64,000 nucleotides of DNA from Phoma sp. XZ068 (GCA_004835665.1 RBKR01000005.1:1798001-1862000), one strand, 5' to 3'; positions 44,859 through 55,964 are shown, counted from the first letter of the stretch. A program made the numbers and translations. The notes: generated from the sequence alone by a model not told the origin.

Positions 44859-46120
44859 TATGACCAATGCAATGATTGTTGATGTGGGACGATAAGCATG
44901 CACAACGAGACTGCGCCTGAGACTTTCAGCCAATGACCGCAATGCTACATCAACAGAGCTGTAAGATGGACACGGCGAACACCAGTTCTGTGTAACATTT
45001 GACACCGGCGCAAGTTGTTTTCAACTTGTTGAGGGAAGCATAGCAACAAGGCTAAGTGATCTCCATGGCTTTCCGAGCCAATCACTGCTTGGGGGTGACG
45101 CGGCGGATTTGTGGCCGCATCCACTAACTATCACCATACCCGAAGAGGTAACGACTGCGGCATCATAGACGATGTTTTGTTGTTTGAATAAAGCACAACT
45201 AAACATGGGTATTCTATGATCACAGCGCAACCTTTGTTGTTCTGGCATTTCGCAATCTGAACACTTTTTCAAGCCTTAACCCGACGCGGCGAGTTCCCCA
45301 CGTACAACTTGCTTGAGAGTGAGATCCAATATTACCACCAGCCCAAACACATTTACCAACAATTTTTGGGAAAAAAAATTATTGTCGAGCAGGCGGGCGG
45401 CTAGGTATAGTATGATGTCAATGGTGTTTAGCGAACGACCACGAGGTTCGATCTACCATAATATGAGCTGTATCGGGTCTACCTAGTAGGTATTAACATA
45501 GGAGAAGTGTACGGTAGAATCGGATGGCTTTTGGGTAGAGTGAGGTATGAATTGATGAACAGCTGCATTTCAAGGACCGGAGGCTCAATGTCGCCTGAAC
45601 ATGTATACAAAATCTGAGATGTTTTGGGTCACAGGTAGATTTGGTTCAAAAAGAGTAATTGCCTTCGTACACGTAAAGACAGACTAGTATACGATGGAGA
45701 TGATTAGGCGCAGTTTCTGCACCAGAATAAAAAAGACAATCCCCACAACGCTGAGCAGAACCGGTTGCGAATAGCATGGTGAGGAGCAAGTTGTCAGCAA
45801 GGCTTGAACGCATGTTGTGGGATGCTATAGGTGTATTGCAGGCAAACAGATCGTAGACAATGCCCTAGCTACAAAATTTTGTCTTTTAACGTCGTGTAAG
45901 CATGCTCTGACAGTCGTGTTGAGTCATACATCTTGTACGACGCTGTTTCGAGGATATTGTGGCCCTGAGTGTTCGCAACGTCCCGTATTAGGCTAGGTAG
46001 ACTTACGACACGAAACAGTTGTAGAAGCAGGGGCGACCTGCAGTACACAACAACCTATCGAATTTGCTAGAACGTAGTAGCCGTGCTCGTCAACGTCAGT
46101 GGCTAGTTGCATCGCTTACT
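44859..46120. other. Intergenic, no supported gene
   Basis: 1.26 kb between divergent genes. 45260-45900 is rich in short stops. An A-run occurs near 45370. No RNA gene, repeat or promoter element is firmly recognised. Confidence 0.45.
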
Positions 46121-48215
46121 ATGCAGCGCTCGCAAGAACAGCTTTCAAAAGTGCCAGCATATTCATTATCGCAAAGTCAAGCAGACTACAGTGTTGCTGA
46201 AAAAATCCATCCAGTGGGCTGCCTGGTTAAAATGTTAAAATTTATCCAAGACCGAACCAATTATGCTTTTAGAGATGAAAGCCTTCTTCAGTCAGCTCTT
46301 CGTTCCGCTCACAGGGGGAAAGATGATGGGACGCAAGATGACGGGAATAGAGGTCTGGCTCATTACGGAGCCTTGTCGATACAGATGGCAGAAACACATA
46401 ATGCTATCATGGAGAATGGGAAAACGCTACGTAGGTTTTGCTCTCATTTCCAGAGAACGTGCTAAAGTTGGAAACAGACGACATCAATATTCGAGACCAC
46501 TGGTCAAAGACCAAGAAAGGTCGTGGGCATACGTGCAAATTATTGGGTCTTGAACCGTTTATCAAGCAAAGTGCTCGACAGGAGCACCAATCTCCTTCTG
46601 AAACCGTGCTTAGCAACGCCCTCAGCGCTATACTCGGAGCCATATGGCTTGATTGTGAAAACCAGGGGGAAGCCGCTTCAGCCACTCGCTACACAATCTG
46701 GAAGGCGTTACAAAGTATAGATGTGTTTCTGGACCATCTGTCACACAAGATAGATATGAGAGATGCTCTGCAACCATCTGGAAATGCTTTTACATCTATT
46801 GAAAGTTCTGTAGCGCAATCTGGGGCAGAAGATTTTGTGCTGGTGCAAGACGCAGACGATATCGCCACCTTCACCCAGGATTGGTTCGAGGAACTCGGTG
46901 ACCACCCCTATGGAGAGTTTTCCTTTAGGGATGTGATTCAGGAACAAGAGAGGATCCCGGATGAAGCTGCGGATACGTTATCACTCGAGAACTGTACAGG
47001 AGATGATCAAAGTGGTCCTATTCTAACACCGGACGCTCTGCACTACCAAACGTGCGTAGGACCGGAAATTCAAACCCAAGGACCCAGAATTCTGCACATG
47101 AGTTACAATAGTAGTCATTGCGACACAGTCAGTGCAGGCAGCTGTTCTTCTGAGTTGTCATATAGGCGCCGTAATGAGTCGATACTAACAACAGGGGCAA
47201 AGCGAAAGCGGACTCAAGACACACAAGGAGGAATCTTGGCGAGATATCGAAGTATTTTGGACTTGGAACAAAGGAAATTAGAAACCTGCTCACACGATGA
47301 TAAAGAGAGACTGGGCAAGTTTCTGAACCACCCTAAACTTGTCAAAGTGGACATAGCAAACTCGATTCTGCTTCCCTTTCTTTATCTAGCCATCGGTAGC
47401 CTACAAACTATCGAGGATTTCCAAGATCAACTCCGGCTGGCGAAAAGATCGAACGACGTTCGTAAATACTCAAGTATCTCGGCATGGGGCGTTGCGGAGA
47501 CATACGCTGAGATCTGCCGTCTAGACCAGGAAGAGTCACTGAGTGTCCTACGACGACGGTACCATACAATAAAATTGTGTGAAGATGAATGGAGATGCGG
47601 TAGCCAATGCGGTCACATGTTTGTCGAAACTTCAAACACAATGGGGGCAGGAAATAGAGCCAACGCTGGAAACCCGCTTTTGGTGCATGAAGCCAAACTG
47701 ACAAACCAGCTGCTGTTCAAAATCATGCCAAATGTGGAGCACGGATCGAAAATATTTCTGAGAGCTCGCCACCGAGTCAAGCAGCTTCGAAGGCTGGCGA
47801 GATACCTTGGTGCTCTCGTCCAAAATTATGGCTTTGGAATACTCGCCCTCCTTCCTTCAGGGCCATCCTTTGGGGAACTTGCTTTGACTGACACCATGTG
47901 GGTTTATATTTGCATAATTTTCCTTCAACTTTTGCTAACGCGTGGAGGTTGCTGTCAGTACCTAAGGCAAGCTTCAATGACTTCATGCAGCTATTACATC
48001 AAGAACAAGGGCCGCTTCTGGCGAGTCTAAGCAAAGCTGTCGAATTTTCTATGATGGAATTAATAAGGAACCCAATGGGAGGGAATACAATGCCTCTTAT
48101 TGCAAACTTGGATATTTCGTTTCTGAGCAGTGTCCCAAAGGGCTTACTAAATCTCACTCAGGGTTCGCTCGCTCCTGAACGTTATACTTGGAATAGCATG
48201 GCAATCGATTCATAG
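46121..48215 (+). CDS. RNase III-like domain protein, probably catalytically dead
   Basis: Three exons (46121..46430, 46478..47897, 47948..48215) encode 665 aa. Introns are 47 bp (GTAGGT/AACAG) and 50 bp (GTGGGT/TGGAG, branch TGCTAAC). Residues ~35-175 follow the RNase III domain pattern: a YAFRDESLLQSAL opening helix, DGNRGLAHYGALSIQM at the signature position, and VLSNALSAILGAIWLD at the second catalytic helix. In active enzymes these helices carry E-x4-D and D-x2-E. Here the signature Asp of GD is Ala and the second helix has Asn/Ser instead of the acidic pair, so cleavage is unlikely. The remainder is unassigned, with several helical segments and no dsRNA-binding domain I can see. Its role could be structural RNA binding. 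Confidence in the domain is moderate. Confidence 0.65.
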
Positions 48216-50324
48216 TTACAATCTCGGTATTCAAAGAGGGCAAAACTTTCCAAGATCAGTCATGACAAGGCCCCAGACCCTCCAAGAGCAGATTACAAGT
48301 GATTTTTGGTCTTTTGCATTCCCATGCTTGTCTATCTCGTCTGTATATTAATAGTATCACCCTTAGGCGTAGTATTGTACCTAGGAGTTCAAGATTGCAA
48401 TTAATGCGTCGCTGATCAAAACCGTAGAGATTAAGGCAGAGTTTCCAGCCACATGGCTTCCCCAGAAAACCCGTAGTGAGCTTGGGGAAGCGTCGGCCGC
48501 AAGGTGGTTGCAATTGTCATTCTTTAAACACGACAGCTGTTCGCTTCGGGCTGTGCGTCTTCTGGCGCAAGTAATTACCATTCGCAAGCTTTATTCGCTC
48601 GCTTCCAGGGTTGGTGACACAATAACCGGTGTACCCTAACGGTCGCAACTCATTCTTGGTATCTACCCCGCACAAGAAGGGGACACTACATGGACATGTG
48701 AAACATGAAGGCATATCCGACGGAATGGCGTGCACACTAACCTTTCCCTAAAAGCCATCATGATGCTTATTGATCTTCTACAGCATCCACATTGGTCCAC
48801 TATTTAAGCTGGCAATGATATGTTGCCTGTGGCTTGCTATACTGGGACTCACACGAAATCTGTCCCCATACTCGTACCGTAGTTGAAGTCGTGAAGAGCT
48901 TCGTGAACGTGGCGTCATTCTAACTGTGTGGCATAGATTGAGTGTGTCATCTAAAGTCTTGTTTTCCGTTCACCGTTCAATACGATGGTTATCCATTCGA
49001 AATGCCACCACCGTTCAGCTTGTGAATCAAGTCCTTTTATATAGTTACATGCTAGCAAATTACACCTTACTGTAAAGCTTCTACCCTATAGCAACTCCCC
49101 TTTCCCGCCGCGCTTATCACAGCTAGGTATGCAAGATTGTAAATTACCTGACGGATAGCAAATTTAAAAAGTTTACTTTCCTTAATTGTATCAATGCGAT
49201 GATATCCGCTGATAAATCCTACATTTTGCGAAGAATTTGACCTTTCCTCCTATGGATGGTTATGCAAAGCCCTTATGTGGGCATCTACAAAGGGTAGTCT
49301 GCTTTACTATTGCTTCGTATCTCTTGAGGTGCCTATCCTGGATGGACTTATAAAACTCGAGCAGACAGAGCGGGGAGCTGCTTAATATGCTACAGACACA
49401 CTAGCCTGTTTGAACACATCCCTTCCTCTCTACATTGGTGTTAAGCGACTAGCTGGCCTGCAAGTCTAGCTGCTCGCGCTGACGAGTCAATATTGGTGTC
49501 CACCAGGTTCGTGATTGCGTAGCGCAATCTGGCGTTTGTGGACTCCATGGTGACTTCAGTCTACACCTGACAGGGCAGGTGCGGGCGTCGTGGTCGAGAT
49601 TGCAGGGCAGAAGCAGGTGCTGTGAACACCCTGAGAGGGCAGGAGCGTGCCTGTGTTGTGTTAGTATCGTAAAGCGTAAATGGGAGCAGCTACTCACGAC
49701 TCAGCGACAGTCAAGCTCAAGAGCAGACGGCGAAAACAGCGCGCTGGCAGTGCGATCGAGCACAAGTCTGAGTGTTGGTTAGTGTGGTGAGGCTTGAGAT
49801 GAGAGGACGTACCTGCTCAGCTGGCGGCGATTGAGCTGAAGCACGAGCGGTGTGAGCACAGCGTTGACAAGGCAGGAGCAAACTTGACCTCTGCCTGGTG
49901 AACAGCGCGAGGAAAGTTCGGAGACGAAGAAGGTAGGGAGTAGGTGAGGAGAAGGCAGAGGGCAATCGAGCTGGAGTTTTAAAGGTGTGTGTTGTGGTGA
50001 CGTGGTAGGATGAGAAGAGGAAGGAGCGAGGGAAGCAACAACATGGAAGAGCAAGAGAAGAGGCCATCTGTTGTTCATTGCGGCCCGTCGTTGCGAGGGG
50101 GAGGGCGCGTTCGTCTGTAGTTCGTCAGCAACTCTGTGCGGGCTTGGGCGTGGTGTGCCTGGACGCGGCGCGCTCGTCAGTCGTCGGTCGCCTGCCTTGT
50201 AAGAACACGGAGGTGGCGTGGCTAGGGTTAGCTGGGAAGGCCACACTGCTGTTGGATCTGGCATAAGACCGACTTGATTGAAGACTACAATACATCTACT
50301 CATGACATAGGAAGTGTCACCAGC
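48216..50324. other. Long intergenic region, no supported gene
   Basis: 2.1 kb. 49020-49400 is AT-rich. 49450-50300 is GC-rich with open minus frames (49779..50303) whose sequence is low-complexity and not protein-like. No RNA gene, element or repeat array is confidently seen. Confidence 0.45.
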
Positions 50325-51213
50325 CTATTCCCTCAGCGACCCAGTCTGGATGATGAGACGGTATACACCGCTAGCCGAGTGGGCCTTCTTGACTACACGC
50401 ACCAAATCCCGACGATCCTCAATCTCCAGCATCTGTCCATCAACAACACCATACACGCCGTCTTCGTCTCGGACGAATGACAGCTCAGTTGAGCGTTCGA
50501 GGATATCGCACAGAATATCGAACGAGAGGAAGCTTATAGATGTTAGCGATGCATCTTAGAACAGAAAACAAGCAAACTTACTTAAGCTTCAGGTCTTGAT
50601 TGTGGTCGAGCGGTTGATCGGGGTCAGAGGAAAGGTCGCGCAACCAGAACTTCTCTTGCTTGTCACTGGAGCCGTGGACCTTGCAAATGACACTGGACTG
50701 CGACAACAGAGCCAACTGTGCAGGCACCGGACCCTTGGCCCTGGCATTCTTCACTGGTGTGCCCATCTCATCAGACTTGAATTCGATGTTACGCTGACGC
50801 TTGGTGGGGGCACCGGGGACAGCCACCTCGGACTTATCCTTGCTCTTGATGCTGTCCTTGACAGCCGAGATGAAACCCTTGATGGACTTCTCACGCCGCA
50901 TGCGAAGAATGTTGCGGTCGTTGAAGAACTCGAACTTGTCCTCGAGGGTGTCCATCAGCGCAGCCCTAACCCACATACCATCTTCGGTGCCGAGATCCAT
51001 GTCATCGGCACCCTCCTTGATGAGCTATTGTTGGGTGAACCAGGCTGCTTCTTCGTAGTCTGCATAGCGAATGTTCCAGCCGCGGACATAGTGCTTCTTT
51101 GCGAGCGCGGATTGGATGCTGGTGCGGTAGAAGTTGTCGTCGGCTTCCTTTTGACCGGCGCGGAGGAGCAGACGGACGGGAGATACCGGCTTGAAAGTGT
51201 TTGGAGGAGCCAT
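50325..51213 (-). pseudogene. Conserved hypothetical gene broken by one stop codon
   Basis: Two exons on the minus strand (51213..50582 and 50532..50325) with a 49-bp GTAAGT/ATAAG intron give a 280-codon frame starting MAPPNTFKPVSP. A single TAG at 51027..51025 interrupts it after residue 62, between WFTQQ and LIKEGADD. The frame continues unbroken on both sides for the whole length, with coding-like sequence such as KHYVRGWNIRYADYEEAAW and SFDILCDILERSTELSF. Change of a CAG codon to TAG is the simplest cause. A 63-bp intron with a weak GTCCGC donor could also remove it, but would delete well-formed sequence. I do not recognise the family. There is no signal peptide or membrane helix. It is either a recent pseudogene, a sequencing error, or read through. 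Confidence 0.6.
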
Positions 51214-52353
51214 TGTCGGTTTGCTAGTGTATGTAGAAGTGGCTTGGACAGAAAGAGGTTTGAGGTTGTCGTTGCAGAGGAGAAAGTTGAGGGTCAGAGG
51301 TGATTGTGGGTTTGGATACAAGCAATTTTTCCACAACAACAAATCGCGCGCGCTCTTACATTCACTTTCACTTGCACATATTTTTGCTTCGCAAACCGGT
51401 GCCATTCATTTAAGGCTGTCGAAGCCTTCCATCTCCCTACCAGTCACAACATTCTCCCAATCGCGGCTGGACTTAGAGAACTCTTATCTCGATCAATATG
51501 CCAGGCGGCAGGATTGCTCATATCACTCAAGCAGACTGTGATGTTGCATCGTCATTCGCTAGCCTTCAACTTGGCGCGCTGATTGCCGCATGTTTGCTGT
51601 TGCCTGAGCTAGGCAGTACAATTAACCACGAGCTTGTTCGCCTCAACCATGTTATCGACCGCCTCCTCAACTCTCGTTCTCCTTAACTAGAATAATAAAC
51701 TTCATGCTACCACACCACTTCCAAACACTAATCGACTTTGATCATACCTTAACACGGCAATCCCGGCTGTCCAGCAAAACACGTACTTTTCCTATCGTAG
51801 TCAAACGCCTAACGTCCTTTAAGCACAACCCCACCAATCCTCGCGGCGTCGGCGATAAACGATAGATGGCCCCATCGTTGGAGATCCAGTCAAATCACAA
51901 CCGAGCCTCGGCGCCACCCGAGCCCTCCCAGCCACTTGTGAACACTTGCAGTGTCAGTAATGAGTGAAATAACATCACCTCGTCGCTGGACTTGCAAACA
52001 AGCCGCTGACTCCTAAACCTTGACACAACACGTCGTGCCTTCTTTCGTTCCTTCTACCTTCCACCCCACCTCCTCTTCTTCACACTGGTGAGCAGTGCTG
52101 GCCGCTATTGGCTTGTTTCCGCCCTGCTGGGTTGCCACCCGCACCGCCTGCGCTTCCCTGCTGCTGGCTCATCGAGTGAGTGCTCTTATTCTCATCTCAA
52201 ACCTTACCATACTGACCATCACAGGCTTGATTGCCTTAACAACTCCCCGCCTGCACCGCCCGCACCGCCCGTACCTCCCACACTTGCCTGCTGCCCAACC
52301 TGGCAATCAAGGCTTGCTGCAATGACTCCTTTCAGAAGTCTTGTTCATTCGCT
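51214..52353. other. Intergenic with one doubtful small ORF
   Basis: A 62-codon frame (51498..51686, plus) starting MPGGRIAHITQ has a hydrophobic middle but no family, so I leave it unannotated. 52080-52320 is C-rich with a CCGCCCGCACCG-type simple stretch near 52255 and probably forms the 5' region of the endonuclease-like ORF. Confidence 0.4.
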
Positions 52354-53034
52354 GTGTGGGCCTGGCTACGACAATACGACCTCGATTTACGCTCATTTGA
52401 GCCCCTCGCAGTGGTGCCAGAGGATATTGATCTGGCCTCTACGCGCAGTTGCACGACTAGGAACCGATGTCTATTTATACTCCACACCACAAAGAACGCT
52501 CCTACTCAGCTTACCGGGCGGCAATCCTTTACTCACATCAACTGCTTGTTCCCGTGCCACTGCAACCACGACAAATGCTCCGATCAGCTGCCATTTATAA
52601 AACCAAACTGGGTTGTTGCAGTTGGTGGCGGCGTTGTCATGAGTAAAGAGGAATGGATCAAGCTGGTCACACATGATCTGTCATTATCTCATCGGTGTCA
52701 CAATGGGAACTGTCGGGAGCCGAAGCACCTCGTTCTGGAGCATCTTGATACCAATATCGACAAAAATAAATGCTCTCGAGGGGGTGTCTGTGTCTGTTGT
52801 GACTCTGGCCAGTCCAAGCCATGCCTGCTCAGATTCTTTGAGCCTGATAAGAGTGAGCTCTTGAGGAGATATGAAGCAATAATACAGCAGATGGATCTTG
52901 GTAGATACCCCATAGATGGCTGCCAGTGGCAAAACCCCTTCCACTATACTTGGGATGGGAAAACCTTTGAGGACATTCTGGACATTGAAGTAGACCCTAC
53001 TGGAAACGTATCCGCACTGGAGCATAATATATAG
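52354..53034 (+). CDS. His-Me-finger homing-endonuclease-like protein (5' end uncertain)
   Basis: The open frame covers up to 226 codons but begins without an ATG. The true start or first exon is upstream or at an internal Met (VVMSKEEW). The diagnostic part is SLSHRCHNGNC, EPKHLVLEHLDTNIDK, then Cys residues ending in PCLL. This matches the zinc-binding loop of I-PpoI-type His-Me endonucleases (PF05551), with H-x-C, C, P-H-L and an Asn about seven residues after the His of HL. An upstream Cys/His set (CLFPCHCNHDKC) may bind a second zinc. Such ORFs are common as nuclear families in Dothideomycetes, outside introns. No rDNA surrounds it, so homing activity is not implied. The C-terminal 50 residues are unassigned. 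Confidence 0.5.
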   Translation: MWAWLRQYDLDLRSFEPLAVVPEDIDLASTRSCTTRNRCLFILHTTKNAPTQLTGRQSFTHINCLFPCHCNHDKCSDQLPFIKPNWVVAVGGGVVMSKEEWIKLVTHDLSLSHRCHNGNCREPKHLVLEHLDTNIDKNKCSRGGVCVCCDSGQSKPCLLRFFEPDKSELLRRYEAIIQQMDLGRYPIDGCQWQNPFHYTWDGKTFEDILDIEVDPTGNVSALEHNI

Positions 53035-53425
53035 AGTAGGCTTATAGGAGAATTTACATTTGAGCTTAATCCCACTGTAACAAATTTTAACAAAATCTAA
53101 AAGGTTAAAAGGAAAGAATAGTACTATTCAGGCTTATGTCTGGGGTTCAAAGAGATCAAGTGTTACTGTCTAGGGTAAAATGTGGGGTATAGTCATGTGT
53201 TTCTTATTTAAACGTGAAAGAAGGACTTAATAACATCAATTCAATTAGAAAAAAAGTTTGACCATTCTATAACTATGTACCCTCTCAAAACAGCCTCTAT
53301 AAGTGCAACTAAATAGAAAAAGAAAGACCCAAAAATGTAGCCCAGCCCCTCTTGACTTTCGCAATATCTATCCAACGCCAGAACTGACTGTTGTTTAAGT
53401 ACGCAGGTCTTTCTTCACCTGCTAT
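53035..53425. other. AT-rich spacer
   Basis: AT-rich sequence between the convergent endonuclease-like and cysteine-rich genes. No gene, RNA or clear repeat is seen. Confidence 0.5.
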
Positions 53426-53926
53426 TTACTGAGGGCACTGTTCGTTGACCTTGTCAGGGTCGGCACAGTGGAAGAGCGCATTAGGGCAGCAGACTTGGCC
53501 GACAGGGCAGAAGAAAGAGTCTCCGCACTTGGGACCAAAGGTGGCAATGGGCGGAGATGCTGCAGTAGTTTCCGTAGATTGCTCGCGGCGCTGAAGCTTT
53601 TCTGTAGCTGAAGGTGCAGCAGGGCATTCCGCAAAGCATCCAATTTCAGCAACTCCGTTGACAATAACCTCGCAGCATTTGGGCGCGTCTGCAGGGCAAA
53701 CTTGGTCGCCACACTTGTTTGGGTAAGGCTGTCGACGTTGGAGAGCTTGGACAGGTGGGCATTCAGCAAAGCAGCCAAGCTCTGCTACTCCATTGACAAT
53801 GACCTCGCAACACTTGGCTTTGTCGGCAGGGCAAACTTGATCGCCGCACTTGTTGGGGTATGTCTGAGGAAGGGCGTTGGCAGTGACGCTGAGAGCGAAG
53901 ACAACAATGGCAGTGTTGAAGATCAT
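53426..53926 (-). CDS. Small secreted cysteine-rich protein with Kex2-separated repeats
   Basis: A single exon encodes 166 aa. The signal peptide is MIFNTAIVVFALSVTANA. Three six-cysteine modules follow. The first two are near-identical 45-residue repeats (each with YPNKCGDQVCPAD, KCCEVIVNGVAE and GCFAECP), spaced C-x4-C-x6-CC-x11-C-x3-C. The third is diverged (KCGDSFFCPVGQVCCPNALFHC), with a granulin-like CC layout. LQRR dibasic sites follow module 1 and module 2, the Kex2 processing signature, so the product may be cut into separate disulfide-rich peptides. This architecture is typical of fungal secreted repeat proteins, some of which are effectors or hyphal-surface peptides. The role here is unknown. 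A TATA-like element lies at 54044-54057. Confidence 0.85.
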   Translation of the reverse strand: MIFNTAIVVFALSVTANALPQTYPNKCGDQVCPADKAKCCEVIVNGVAELGCFAECPPVQALQRRQPYPNKCGDQVCPADAPKCCEVIVNGVAEIGCFAECPAAPSATEKLQRREQSTETTAASPPIATFGPKCGDSFFCPVGQVCCPNALFHCADPDKVNEQCPQ

Positions 53927-54499
53927 GATGAAGAAAGTTATGATTGTTGTTGCAGTGATGCTGAAGATGTGTTTGATTGTTGTGTGTTGTGTTTATGTGA
54001 CTGAAAGCTGTTGAGTTGATCTATTTTGCCCGGGGCATTGACTGATATTTATAATTGAGAAAGACAACATTAGAATCCTTAATCGTCCTTGCGGTGATGA
54101 ACATTGAAGTTCTGCAACATGAGAAAGCGGTATTTGCCGTGCATGCTCTGAACTAAAGGTCGGATGCAACTTCCCTCGAAAGGCGCGTCATGCTCAATCA
54201 TCTCAGTAATGGTACAAATTGTCTATAAAAAGCTACAAGAGGTGTGGACTTGGATTTTTCTAGGACCAGCACTACCGGCTTCTGCTGTTCGAGTCTCTAG
54301 TCCATTAAACGAAGGGTAGTAGCCTCTGATGTCACATACCGGTTATGGAGCTTTGTGTGGCTGATGCGACATAACAGCCTAATTTAGACTCATTAGATCT
54401 AGCTGTTACGGAAGGACATATCCGTTAAAGGCAATCCCATGCGAATCGGACACAAGCGAGCGGGACACCCCACCAAGTGTTACTATCCCAACTTTGAAC
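53927..54499. other. Promoter of cysteine-rich gene and spacer
   Basis: Contains the leader and a TATA-like TTATAAATAT on the minus strand (within 54044-54057), about 120 bp from the start. 54060-54499 shows no gene. Confidence 0.45.
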
Positions 54500-54890
54500 A
54501 ACAATGTCTCAAAAACTACTAGACTAACGTTAATGGGCTCTCTTGTGAACTTCTGCACCTTGACGAGTACCCAGTGCTCTCTCTTGCTTGATTGCCAACG
54601 GTGCGTCTTCTGTTGCAATACTGGGCAATCACTAGCTGACTGATACTGATGTAACCGCACTCCTCTTTGTTGCACGCAAACGACGTTGAGCAGCTTTCTA
54701 AGGATGAGAAGCAGCGGTCCCAACAGTAGCGGCAGGCGAACGTCCTTTGGCCTTTAGACCCTGAGATTGCTGTACTTCTGCTTCAGCGCTCGCTGTGTCT
54801 TGGTGTCTATAGAATAATAGTCCCTCAAGTGACTGTTCCAGTTCCGCACGCCACCGTGCTCCCTGCAGACCAGCACTTCATACTCTGCTA
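54500..54890 (-). pseudogene. OrsD-like (DUF3505) mobile-element fragment
   Basis: On the minus strand one frame reads EYEVLVCREHGGVRNW, SHLRDYYSIDTKTQRAL, KYSNLRV, a TAA stop at 54756..54754, then RPKDVRLPLLLGPLLL, KTHRWQSSKREHWVLVKVQKF. The order and spacing match the N-terminal zinc-finger region of the fungal OrsD/DUF3505 family, which is abundant in repeats and near mobile elements. One stop is present, the second finger's Cys residues are degraded, and the rest of the protein is missing. The surroundings show no terminal repeats I can define. Confidence 0.5.
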
Positions 54891-55129
54891 GATAGATTAG
54901 TAGATCAATAGCTGGTAGATCTTGCTGCTAGGAAGCGCCTGTTTCTAACAAGGCTGCGGGGCCGTGCGCAGCAAGGGGAAGAGTAGCTGTCATGGCCTGT
55001 GCTGCTCAACAGAGACTGCCTGGCAGCGAAGCAACAGAAACGATAGCCACGACATCTAGGTAGAAAAAACAAAGAATAGCAGCTGCAACCCGAAAGATAG
55101 GAATTAATCCTTGGGGCCCAGGAAGAAAA
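54891..55129. other. Spacer beside mobile-element fragment
   Basis: Sequence between the OrsD-like fragment and the racemase remnant. Could belong to either decayed element. Nothing specific is recognised. Confidence 0.35.
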
Positions 55130-55964
55130 GGGGGGACGTGTAATACAATTAGGCAAATTTTCGGGCCTACTCCACTTGTTGTATTGACCAACTTTAGTCG
55201 TTCCTGTTATTTCGCAGGCGAATTCGGTGCCAATTATGCTCCGGTGTGGGAAGATATCCAGGCTTCAATTGTCCTTTATCGTGCAAGACAGCCATACGAG
55301 TACAGCTACCAGTTCTACAAGGGATCCTAATGTACCTGTCAGGAGATACTACCACCGTGTTAACAGTGCTCTTACTACCATCTGCTTCAATTTTTAGAGG
55401 CCCGGTAAACTCAAGGACTGTGACTCCACGAATGTTTGGATTCTCCGGGTGAACCAGGAGGAACGCCTCTCGTACGGCCCTTTTAATGAGCTCGCCACAT
55501 CGAATCAGTTCTTGGCTAGATCTGTTGTTTATCTGATGTCCAATTGAGGTTGCATCCACAAGTACGTAGTGCATGCCGCCCCAAGCTACGTCCACAGATA
55601 CAGCACCAAGTCCCGGAACCTCGACTTTGTGATCAAGTGTGTACACAAAACATGGGAGATTTTCAAAGGATACAAACTTGCATTGGCCCCTGACATTGGA
55701 GGATATTCGTCGTTCTCAAGGGTAAGGAAAGCGGCATCAGCACGGGAATCGCAGGGGCCGTACCAGGTTCATGTATTGCGAAGCTCGACCACGAAGGTCT
55801 TGCATAAAAAGCTGGCGAATCTTGTCTGCCTCATCCCGAAAATAGCAGAGCTTGTTGAACATCGTCTTGCAGTGCATCAGGTCTAGTACGCCGCCGATTA
55901 GGAAATCATAGACTTCGCCTTCAGTATGGGCCCCCACAATAGAAATAGTTCGTTTAGATGTCAT
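55130..55964 (-). pseudogene. Broken proline racemase / hydroxyproline dehydratase gene
   Basis: Minus-strand fragments match the proline racemase family (PF05544) in order: ISIVGAHTEGEV and GGVLDLMHCKTMFNKL, GRASQYMNLV, then after a frameshift near 55747 CDSRADAAFLTLENDEYPP and MSGANA. The fragment then jumps to LDHKVEVPGLGAVSVDVAWGGM, HPENPNIRGVTVLEFTG, VVVSPDRYIRIPCRTGS and ARMAVLHDKGQ-type sequence. A second frameshift near 55255 leads to HRSIIGTEFACEITGTTKVG. About 90 residues between MSGANA and LDHKVEV are deleted, including the first catalytic Cys region. The gene is therefore non-functional. Intact enzymes act on trans-3-hydroxy-L-proline or proline. Confidence 0.75.

Noticed and set aside
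46431..46453. 23-bp candidate intron in the RNase III-like gene
   Set aside because: Too short for a spliceosomal intron; the 47-bp version using the next AG also keeps frame.
49779..50303. 174-codon minus frame with many Ser/Pro/His
   Set aside because: Low-complexity translation of C/T-rich DNA without domain features.
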